From JANYBT01 sp038211475 (GTDB lineage Bacteria; Acidobacteriota; Terriglobia; Terriglobales; Acidobacteriaceae), in contig JBBQVN010000089.1 in the NCBI GenBank assembly GCA_038211475.1, positions 1-15,703 of the forward strand: a DNA stretch of 15,703 nt. Direction: 5' to 3'. Positions 1 to 5,866 of this stretch are shown here, one piece after another (position 1 is the first letter of the stretch; each line of letters starts with the position of its first letter). Below the pieces are notes generated by a model that did not search any database, was not told the origin of the DNA, and saw only the letters and a program-made list of their open reading frames with translations. Both the position numbers and the translations under genes were made by a program.

Positions 1-129
1 AAGCGTTGCGACCTGGTGGCCATGAGCACCCATGGACATCGCTTCCTCGCCGACATATTTCTGGGGGCTACCGCCACCCGAGTGCGGCACAGCATCAACG
101 TACCCGTGCTGTTGCTCAAGGCAAAGTGA
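1..129 (+). CDS. Universal stress protein (UspA family), C-terminal fragment
   Basis: The window opens inside a reading frame that runs from base 1 to a TGA at 127-129; 42 residues are visible. The segment DLVAMSTHGHRFLADIFLGA followed by TATRVRHSINVPVLLLKAK matches the last part of the UspA fold: the strand before the nucleotide loop, the loop, the final helix and the closing strand (PVLLLKA). The family's ATP-binding signature is Gly-2x-Gly-9x-Gly-Ser/Thr. Here the first Gly is Ser (S-T-H-G) and the final Ser/Thr is Ala (G-A-T), so the loop is degenerate, although the nine-residue spacing is kept. UspA proteins are small cytoplasmic stress proteins that act alone or as tandem domains. Start, length and domain number lie outside the window. 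The family call is fairly sure; ATP binding is doubtful. Confidence 0.8.
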   Translation, partial: KRCDLVAMSTHGHRFLADIFLGATATRVRHSINVPVLLLKAK

Positions 130-276
130 AGGCGTTTGCAGCCGCTCGATCCGGCCGCGCCGCCCCGGCATACACAATCCGCTCCCTAAGGAATAAACTG
201 GAGTGTTCACGCTGGCTGCCGCGCTGCACTAAGGCGAGGGCCTGCGGTGTAGCATCCATAATTCGGGAAGGCACTC

Positions 277-3051
277 ATGTCCGTAAATAGCTTCGGTGCA
301 CGCGCAATATTTATCGTTGGCCAGAACAAGTACGACATCTACCGCCTCGATGCCCTCGACAAACAGGGCATTTCTACCGTGCACCTGCCATTTTCGCTGC
401 GAATTCTGCTGGAGAACCTGTTGCGCACCGAAGATGGCCGCAACGTTCGCCAGGATGAAATCCGCGCCCTGGCCGCCTGGAACAAGAGTTCGAAGCCCGA
501 CAAGGAAATCGCTTTCACCCCCAGCCGCGTGCTGCTGCAGGACTTTACCGGGGTGCCGGCCGTGGTGGATCTGGCCGCCATGCGCGATGCCATGAGCCGT
601 CTGGGCGGCGATGCCAACTTGATTAATCCTTTGCAGCCCGCCGAACTGGTGATTGACCACTCCGTCCAGGTGGACGAGTTTGGCAAAGCCGGGGCGTTTG
701 AGATCAATGCGCTGCTCGAATTTCAGCGCAATCAGGAGCGCTACGCCTTCCTGCGCTGGGGACAGACCGCTTTCCACAACCTCGCCATCGTGCCACCCGA
801 CACTGGCATCGTCCACCAGGTGAATCTCGAATACCTCGCGCGCGTCGTTTTTGTTCACGAGTCTGATGGCAAGAAAACCGCTTACCCCGACACTCTGGTT
901 GGCACCGACTCCCACACTACGATGATCAATGGTCTGGGCGTGCTGGGATGGGGCGTTGGTGGCATTGAGGCTGAGGCGGCCATGCTTGGCCAGCCCGTTT
1001 CTATGCTCATCCCCTCAGTGGTGGGAGTGAAATTGACCGGTCGCCTGCGCGAAGGCGCGACCGCCACCGACCTGGTGCTCACCATCACTGAAATGCTGCG
1101 CAAGCACGGGGTGGTAGGGAAATTCGTGGAATACTTTGGCCCCGGCTTGCAAGACTTGCCGCTGGCCGATCGCGCCACCATCGCCAATATGGCTCCCGAG
1201 TATGGCGCAACCTGCGGCATCTTCCCCATCGACAAAGAAACCCTGCGCTACCTGCGCTTGACTGGACGTTCCGAAAATCAGATTGCATTAGTCGAGGCCT
1301 ACGCCCGCGAACAGGGCTTGTTCCACGATGCCAAGACGCCAGAAGCTGAATACTCAGAACTGCTGGCGCTGGACCTCTCCACCGTGGAAGCCAGCTTGGC
1401 CGGGCCTAAGCGGCCGCAGGATCGGGTGCTGCTCTCCAAAGCGGGCGAGTCGTTCCAGATTGCTTTGCCATCTTTGATGAAGCCTAAGGCGCCGGTCCCT
1501 GCGAATACCCCGGCCGCCCTGAATCAGGCGCGTTGGGAAGGTGAAGGCGGAAATCCGACCGCCTTGGGCGCCGAAGATCCGACCGTTCCCTTGCACGTCC
1601 CACCGTCAGTCAAGAATTCCCTGAAGCACGGCAGCGTCGTCATCGCCGCCATCACCAGTTGCACCAATACTTCCAATCCATACGTGCTGATCGCCGCCGG
1701 TCTGCTGGCCAAGAAGGCCGTGGAGCATGGGCTTTCGACGCCCGCCTGGGTTAAGAGTTCGCTTGCCCCCGGCTCCAAAGTCGTTACCGATTATCTTCTG
1801 CAGGCCGGTCTCATGCCGTACCTCGAGAAGTTGAAATTCCATCTCGTCGGCTACGGATGCACCACCTGCATCGGCAACTCCGGTCCGCTGCCCGCCGAAG
1901 TCTCCCAGACGATTGATGAAAACGATTTGGTGGTTGCCTCGGTGCTCTCCGGAAATCGCAACTTCGAAGGCCGTATCAACTCTGAAGTGCGCGCTAACTA
2001 CCTGATGTCGCCGCCGCTGGTGGTGGCATTCGCGCTGGCGGGCCGCATTGATCTGGACTTGCGCAAGGATCCCATCGGTCGCGGCAAAGATGGTCCCGTG
2101 TACCTTGCCGACCTGTGGCCGACCCAACGCGAAGTTGAAGAAACCGTAGCTGCAGCCATCACCCCTGGCATGTTCCGTAAGAGCTATGCCACTGTGTACG
2201 AAGGCGACGAACGCTGGCGCTCGCTGCCCATTCCGGAGGGAGAAACCTATGCATGGCTGGACGATTCAACCTACATCCGCCAAGCACCCTACTTTGACGG
2301 TATGACTCTGTCGCCTGCGCCGGTGCAAGATATCTCCGAGGCACGCGTTTTGGCGGTGCTAGGCGATAGCGTCACTACAGACCACATTTCGCCCGCTGGC
2401 TCCATCAAGAAAGATGGGCCCGCTGGGAACTACCTGGTTGCACACGGCGTAAGTCCCGCCGACTTCAACTCTTACGGATCGCGCCGCGGCAATCATGAAG
2501 TGATGGTGCGAGGCACCTTTGCCAACGTGCGCTTGCGCAACCGGATGGTCAACATCGAAGGCGGATACACCCGCCACTTGCCCGACGGCGCCGAGATGAG
2601 CATCTTCGAGGCTTCAGAGAAATATCAGGCCGAAGGGATTCCACTGGTAATTATCGCGGGCAAGGAATACGGCTCGGGATCGTCGCGCGACTGGGCAGCG
2701 AAGGGCCCGCGCCTGCTGGGAGTTCGCGCGGTCGTCGCCGAGAGCTATGAACGCATCCACCGCTCTAATCTGGTCGGCATGGGCATCCTGCCTCTGCAAT
2801 TTATACCCGGAGAAAACGCCGAATCGCTCGGACTTACGGGCGAGGAAGTCTTCTCCATCGCCGGAATTAGCGCTGCGGTTGAACATCCTGCCGCCAGTCA
2901 CCAGATCGCGGTCAGCGCGGCAAGTAACGGGACCATCCGGCAGTTCCAAGCCATGGTGCGCATCGACACTCCGCAGGAAGCTCTCTACTACGCCCATGGC
3001 GGCATCCTGCAATACGTGTTGCGCCAGCTTTTGGCAGCGGGCAAAAACTAG
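277..3051 (+). CDS. acnA: Aconitate hydratase A (AcnA/IRP1 type)
   Basis: This 924-residue cytoplasmic iron-sulfur enzyme isomerises citrate to isocitrate via cis-aconitate in the TCA and glyoxylate cycles. The three [4Fe-4S] ligands are visible: C462 in TSCTNTSNP, and C528 and C531 in GYGCTTCIGNSG. DSHTTMINGLGVLGWGVGG begins at D211. The mobile C-terminal swivel domain carries GDSVTTDHISPAGSI and then the substrate-binding loop GSGSSRDWAAKGP from residue 799. Domain order and length fit the AcnA/IRP1 class (about 890-930 residues) rather than AcnB, whose domain order differs. The ATG at 277 is preceded by GGGAAG at 265-270, a usable ribosome site. The gene stands alone: 147 nt separate it from the upstream uspA fragment, and a strong hairpin terminator follows. 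No frameshift or missing catalytic residue is apparent. Confidence 0.97.
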   Translation: MSVNSFGARAIFIVGQNKYDIYRLDALDKQGISTVHLPFSLRILLENLLRTEDGRNVRQDEIRALAAWNKSSKPDKEIAFTPSRVLLQDFTGVPAVVDLAAMRDAMSRLGGDANLINPLQPAELVIDHSVQVDEFGKAGAFEINALLEFQRNQERYAFLRWGQTAFHNLAIVPPDTGIVHQVNLEYLARVVFVHESDGKKTAYPDTLVGTDSHTTMINGLGVLGWGVGGIEAEAAMLGQPVSMLIPSVVGVKLTGRLREGATATDLVLTITEMLRKHGVVGKFVEYFGPGLQDLPLADRATIANMAPEYGATCGIFPIDKETLRYLRLTGRSENQIALVEAYAREQGLFHDAKTPEAEYSELLALDLSTVEASLAGPKRPQDRVLLSKAGESFQIALPSLMKPKAPVPANTPAALNQARWEGEGGNPTALGAEDPTVPLHVPPSVKNSLKHGSVVIAAITSCTNTSNPYVLIAAGLLAKKAVEHGLSTPAWVKSSLAPGSKVVTDYLLQAGLMPYLEKLKFHLVGYGCTTCIGNSGPLPAEVSQTIDENDLVVASVLSGNRNFEGRINSEVRANYLMSPPLVVAFALAGRIDLDLRKDPIGRGKDGPVYLADLWPTQREVEETVAAAITPGMFRKSYATVYEGDERWRSLPIPEGETYAWLDDSTYIRQAPYFDGMTLSPAPVQDISEARVLAVLGDSVTTDHISPAGSIKKDGPAGNYLVAHGVSPADFNSYGSRRGNHEVMVRGTFANVRLRNRMVNIEGGYTRHLPDGAEMSIFEASEKYQAEGIPLVIIAGKEYGSGSSRDWAAKGPRLLGVRAVVAESYERIHRSNLVGMGILPLQFIPGENAESLGLTGEEVFSIAGISAAVEHPAASHQIAVSAASNGTIRQFQAMVRIDTPQEALYYAHGGILQYVLRQLLAAGKN

Positions 3052-3073
3052 GTTCCACAAAAACTCCGGAGGG

Positions 3074-3107
3074 AAGCGGGCTCAGTTGCCCGCTTTTCCT
3101 TTTTTGG
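3074..3107 (+). terminator. Rho-independent terminator after acnA
   Basis: An 8-bp perfect stem AAGCGGGC (3074-3081) pairs with GCCCGCTT (3088-3095) around the 6-nt loop TCAGTT. A T-rich tail (TT CC TTTTTT) follows directly. It begins 22 nt after the aconitase stop codon and so ends that transcript before the cytochrome gene. Confidence 0.85.
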
Positions 3108-3148
3108 TCCGGCTTTTTGAACGCTTCCGCCGCACTCGCCCCAACCTC

Positions 3149-3163
3149 TGAACACAATGTTCA
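3149..3163. promoter_or_regulatory. 15-bp perfect dyad, possible operator
   Basis: TGAACA CAA TGTTCA is a perfect 6+3+6 inverted repeat lying 178 nt upstream of the cytochrome start. It has no T-tract, so it is not a terminator. Its half-site spacing (GAAC-N5-GTTC) is one base longer than the Bacillus-type LexA box (GAAC-N4-GTTC). The cognate regulator is unknown, and chance occurrence is possible. Confidence 0.35.
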
Positions 3164-3209
3164 AGATTCTTTACTTCCAAGCACTTACAACCATTTCGTC
3201 ACATTGATG

Positions 3210-3225
3210 CGTGACCGCTGTCACA
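3210..3225. promoter_or_regulatory. CRP/FNR-family-like binding site upstream of the multihaem cytochrome
   Basis: CGTGACCGCTGTCACA matches the CRP consensus TGTGA-N6-TCACA at nine of ten defined positions. A third half-site, GTCAC at 3198-3202, lies just upstream and forms a second imperfect arrangement with GTGAC at 3211-3215. It sits 116 nt before the cytochrome ATG. CRP/FNR regulators commonly control respiratory and cytochrome genes, so the placement is sensible. The transcription start is not known and no regulator gene lies in the window. Confidence 0.45.
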
Positions 3226-3341
3226 GACTGCACGGTTGGTGCATGGCATCATTTGCGAAATTGCGCAACTGATGTATGCGGACTTCGTCGCCTTCGTATC
3301 GCCACATCGCAAATTTCGACCAGAAACAACAGGAGACGCTT

Positions 3342-5027
3342 ATGACGAAACATTTCATTGTTACTTCTCTTCTAACGGCCCTGCTGGTGGTCTCCTGCGG
3401 CGCAGGAAACGGCCTGCCAGCAGCTCCGTCCCCGACCGGATCACCGCACCACCCCGCCAAGCCCGATGTTGCCGCCGCCATCAACGCAGCCCAGACGACC
3501 TATGTAGTGGTGGCGTGGAGCGAACTGGGCATGCACTGCATGGATGGCAAAGACTATTCCATCTTTTCCATCCTGCCACCCTACAACAACATTAAGGCCC
3601 AGGTGTTCAAGAAGGGCGAACCGCCGGTAGCCATTTCCACCGGAATCACCGTGACCTACACTGCGTTGAAGGACGCCGCCGGCTCCATCAACACCATCAG
3701 TTCCACCAAAACCAATTTCTGGACCTACGTCAACACCCTGTTCCTGTCCAACCCGGTGCCTGACACTGGTCTCGCCAACTATAAAGTGCAGAGCAGGACG
3801 GCGCAGAACATGACCTACAACTCGGCCGCCGCCGACTGGGAGGCCATTGGCATCCCCACCGTCCCTTATGACGACAAGAATGTTTCCAACGCCTTCCCCA
3901 TGGTGATCGTCACTGCAAAAGATACCAAAGGGAATATTTTGGGCACCGCGAAGATCGTCATGCCAGTCAGCGACGAGATCAGTTGCGGCACTTGCCATGC
4001 CTCCGGCAGCGATGCCCCCGCCATGCCCGCCGCGGGTTGGGTATACAACTCCGACCCGGCCAAGGACATGAAGCTGAATATCCTGCGCAAGCATGACGAC
4101 CGCTGGGACATCACTCCCTACCTCGCCACGCTGGCCAAGAACGGCTACAAATACCAGGCGAAACTCTACGACACGGCCAACGCCGGAACTCCGATTCTGT
4201 GCGCCGCTTGCCATGCCACCAACGCTCTGGGCGCCCCTGGAATCGCCGGCATCAATTCGGAAACTGCCGACATGCATACTCTGCACGGTCCGCAGATAAA
4301 CCCGGCCACCGGCATCAGCTTGGATAACGCAACCGACAACCTGACCGGCTGCTACCTCTGCCATCCAGGCGTCAAGACCAAGTGTCAGCGAGGCGCCATG
4401 AGCACCCAAACCTGCAAGGACTGCCACGGCAATCTGACCACGGTGGGCGCTTCCACTCGCCAAGGCTGGCTGGATCTTCCCGCCTGCCAGATGTGCCACC
4501 AGACCAGCCAACGCTACACCAATGCATTTGCCAGCAATGGCATGTGGAGAACTTCCACTGACTCCACGTTTGCCACCAACAACAACGTTCCCCTGCCAGG
4601 CAAGATGCTGTTCCGTTACAGCACCGGGCACGGCGGCGCCTACTGCTCAGCTTGTCACGGTTCGCAACACGCCGAGTTTCCGTCGCTCAACGCCAACGAC
4701 AATGTGTATCCCACCCAAAAGCAGGGCTACATTGCCAAGCTGACAGAGTGCACCATTTGCCACACCAACGTGCAGGTAACGCAAACCGGCGGACCGCACG
4801 GGATGCACAATCTGGGACAGTCCTGGGTCGACAGCCATGAAGACTACGCCAGTAACGGCAAGTACACGGCGTGCGCCTATTGTCACGGGGCTAATTACAA
4901 AGGCACGTTCCTGACGCGCTCGAAAGTCAGCCGAACTTTCAATGTCGGGGACCAAGGCAAGAAGACCTTCTCTGCCGGTCACCAATTCAGTTGCTACGAT
5001 TGCCACAATGGGCCGACGGGAGGTTAA
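3342..5027 (+). CDS. Nine-haem c-type cytochrome lipoprotein
   Basis: This predicted 561-residue exported electron-transfer protein starts at ATG 3342, chosen because AGGAG (3331-3335) lies 6 nt upstream and because it yields a clean lipoprotein signal: MTKH, a hydrophobic stretch, then lipobox VVSC with the lipidated Cys at residue 19. Nine CxxCH haem c sites are present, with first cysteines at 215 (CGTCH), 287 (CAACH), 337 (CYLCH), 358 (CKDCH), 382 (CQMCH), 435 (CSACH), 470 (CTICH), 511 (CAYCH) and 551 (CYDCH). All lie in the C-terminal 350 residues. Residues about 45-210 form a haem-free domain with the conspicuous segment GMHCMDGKDYSIFSILPPYN (C66); I know of no assigned function for it. 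Many extra His residues could be distal ligands. The likely location is outer-membrane or periplasmic, lipid-anchored. No quinol oxidase, porin or other cytochrome gene is adjacent, so partner and electron acceptor are unknown. Haem attachment needs a Ccm system encoded elsewhere. Confidence 0.9.
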   Translation: MTKHFIVTSLLTALLVVSCGAGNGLPAAPSPTGSPHHPAKPDVAAAINAAQTTYVVVAWSELGMHCMDGKDYSIFSILPPYNNIKAQVFKKGEPPVAISTGITVTYTALKDAAGSINTISSTKTNFWTYVNTLFLSNPVPDTGLANYKVQSRTAQNMTYNSAAADWEAIGIPTVPYDDKNVSNAFPMVIVTAKDTKGNILGTAKIVMPVSDEISCGTCHASGSDAPAMPAAGWVYNSDPAKDMKLNILRKHDDRWDITPYLATLAKNGYKYQAKLYDTANAGTPILCAACHATNALGAPGIAGINSETADMHTLHGPQINPATGISLDNATDNLTGCYLCHPGVKTKCQRGAMSTQTCKDCHGNLTTVGASTRQGWLDLPACQMCHQTSQRYTNAFASNGMWRTSTDSTFATNNNVPLPGKMLFRYSTGHGGAYCSACHGSQHAEFPSLNANDNVYPTQKQGYIAKLTECTICHTNVQVTQTGGPHGMHNLGQSWVDSHEDYASNGKYTACAYCHGANYKGTFLTRSKVSRTFNVGDQGKKTFSAGHQFSCYDCHNGPTGG

Positions 5028-5050
5028 CTCCTTTCCGACAAGTGTCACGA

Positions 5051-5078
5051 TGGCCAGGCTCCCTTGGGGGTCTGGCCA
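5051..5078 (+). terminator. Weak hairpin after the cytochrome gene
   Basis: TGGCCAG (5051-5057) pairs with CTGGCCA (5072-5078). Inside the loop, CCC/GGG can add three more pairs around TTG. It lies 23 nt after the cytochrome stop. The sequence after it (ATTTCTGG) has no proper T-run, so termination efficiency is uncertain. Confidence 0.4.
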
Positions 5079-5098
5079 ATTTCTGGTCTGCAAAAGTA

Positions 5099-5123
5099 AA
5101 GGCCGGGCATAATGCCCGGCCTT
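5099..5123 (-). terminator. Terminator of the histone-like gene
   Basis: An 11-bp perfect stem AAGGCCGGGCA (5099-5109) and TGCCCGGCCTT (5113-5123) encloses a 3-nt loop. Read on the minus strand, the stem is followed by TACTTTTG, a U-rich tail, and it lies 19 nt beyond the stop codon of the histone-like gene. It may also block read-through from the convergent cytochrome gene on the plus strand, though there the tail is not U-rich. Confidence 0.7.
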
Positions 5124-5142
5124 GATTCCACCAACCTATGAA

Positions 5143-5667
5143 CTAGCGCCGTCCGCTCTTTTTCTTCCCGCTCTTCTTCGTTGCTTTCTTCGTTGCTTTT
5201 TTCGTTGCTTTTTTGGTTGCTTTCTTTGCGGATGGGCGGGCGGTTTTCTTGGCTGCTTTCTTCGCAGGCGCGGTCTTCCTGGCTGGAGCTTTTTTGGCCG
5301 CTTGCTTTTTTGCTGGCGCCTTTTTCGCTGCCGCCTTCTTTGCCGGAGCTTTCTTGGCGGGAGTGTTCTTCACCGGCGCTTTTTTGGCGGGACTCTTTTT
5401 CGCCGGCGCCTTTGCGACAGGAGCAACCGCGGGAGCCTCGGCCGCTGCTGGTTTCTTCGGCGCGGGCGCCTTTTTGATCACTGGAGGCGGGGGAGGTATT
5501 GCCGGGGTTTCCCTCACGGGTTCCGTTCCTTCTCTTCCTACCGACTCGGCTTCTTCTTCCTCCTCTTCCTCTTCCTCGTAGGCCTCCTCGGGCGTGTCCC
5601 CGAGGGCCTCTCCATATTCGTCCATATCGTCGTCCCGTCCGTAGAGAGTCACTGCTTCAGAATCCAT
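5143..5667 (-). CDS. Histone H1-like (AlgP/HC2-like) nucleoid protein with acidic N-terminus
   Basis: This 174-residue protein has two opposite halves. Residues 1-50 are acidic and include a run of nine Glu. A Pro-rich linker (PAIPPPPP) follows. From about residue 65 to the end the protein is almost entirely Lys, Ala and Pro in KKAPAKK-type repeats, closing with four tandem ATKK units and SGKKKSGRR. This composition is that of bacterial histone-H1-like proteins (AlgP and chlamydial HC2 C-termini), which bind DNA through unstructured basic tails. A DNA- or polyanion-binding role is inferred from composition, since low-complexity tails are not evidence of common descent. The start is well supported: AGGAGGA at 5671-5677 (read on the minus strand) lies 3 nt before the ATG. 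A sigma70-type promoter lies 56 nt upstream and a terminator follows the stop. The acidic head could shield the tail or act as a partner-binding region. Confidence 0.8.
   Translation of the reverse strand: MDSEAVTLYGRDDDMDEYGEALGDTPEEAYEEEEEEEEEAESVGREGTEPVRETPAIPPPPPVIKKAPAPKKPAAAEAPAVAPVAKAPAKKSPAKKAPVKNTPAKKAPAKKAAAKKAPAKKQAAKKAPARKTAPAKKAAKKTARPSAKKATKKATKKATKKATKKSGKKKSGRR
5180..5227 (-). repeat. Four tandem 12-bp units coding ATKK repeats
   Basis: Units 5180-5191, 5192-5203, 5204-5215 and 5216-5227 each follow the plus-strand pattern GTTGCTTTYTTB with one or two base differences. They encode the four tandem ATKK motifs near the C-terminus of the histone-like protein. Slippage here would add or remove four residues at a time without shifting frame. 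Confidence 0.8.
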
Positions 5668-5722
5668 AGTTCCTCCTGCCCCTGTGCGCCGCGGGCGCCA
5701 GTTGCTTGCTGTGAGATGTAAG

Positions 5723-5750
5723 AAGATAGCACTGCGGTTTCGAATGTCAA
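5723..5750 (-). promoter_or_regulatory. Sigma70-type promoter of the histone-like gene
   Basis: On the minus strand a perfect -35 TTGACA (5745-5750) is followed, after a 16-nt spacer, by TATCTT (5723-5728) as the -10. This places the transcription start roughly at 5715 and gives a leader of about 50 nt before the ATG. Confidence 0.65.
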
Positions 5751-5854
5751 GCGGCGCGAGTATAGCACGTCTCGCGCACCCAAGCCCAGAAACCCGTACC
5801 GGCCGCTTTTTCCAAAAAATTCCGCTTCTGTCGCGCCGGTTCTATGCGCCCTGT

Positions 5855-5860
5855 TATTAT
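5855..5860 (+). promoter_or_regulatory. Possible -10 element directly before the MCE gene
   Basis: TATTAT ends 6 nt before the GTG at 5867, which would put transcription start at or next to the start codon (a leaderless message). There is no good -35 at the expected distance and no Shine-Dalgarno before the GTG. The pairing is suggestive but weak. Confidence 0.3.
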
Positions 5861-5866
5861 GCATTC

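Noticed and set aside
257..262. CATAAT upstream of acnA as a -10 element
   Set aside because: No acceptable -35 lies 16-18 nt upstream, and transcription would start almost at the ATG, on top of the ribosome site.
229..915. Minus-strand frames of 228 and 122 codons inside acnA
   Set aside because: The aconitase reading frame is fully conserved there, and the antisense products match nothing known.
3149..3163. Calling the TGAACA/TGTTCA palindrome a LexA box
   Set aside because: The half-site spacing differs from the known Bacillus-type box and the downstream gene is not an SOS gene, so it is listed only as an unassigned dyad.
3253..3268. TTGCG-N6-CGCAA inverted repeat before the cytochrome gene, with TATGCG as a possible -10
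   Set aside because: Five-base arms with a six-base centre are expected by chance, and the -10 match is poor.
3441..4631. A 396-codon open frame on the minus strand, antisense to the cytochrome gene
   Set aside because: It lies wholly inside the nine-haem gene, whose frame has a ribosome site, lipobox and CxxCH motifs. The antisense product is Gly/Ala/Val/His-rich with no recognisable domain; long antisense frames are common in GC-rich genes.
5122..5721. Plus-strand frames (5122-5721 and 5213-5581) encoding Phe/Leu/Ala-rich, membrane-like products
   Set aside because: These are the complement of the Lys/Ala codons of the histone-like gene. The minus-strand frame has a strong ribosome site, promoter and terminator.
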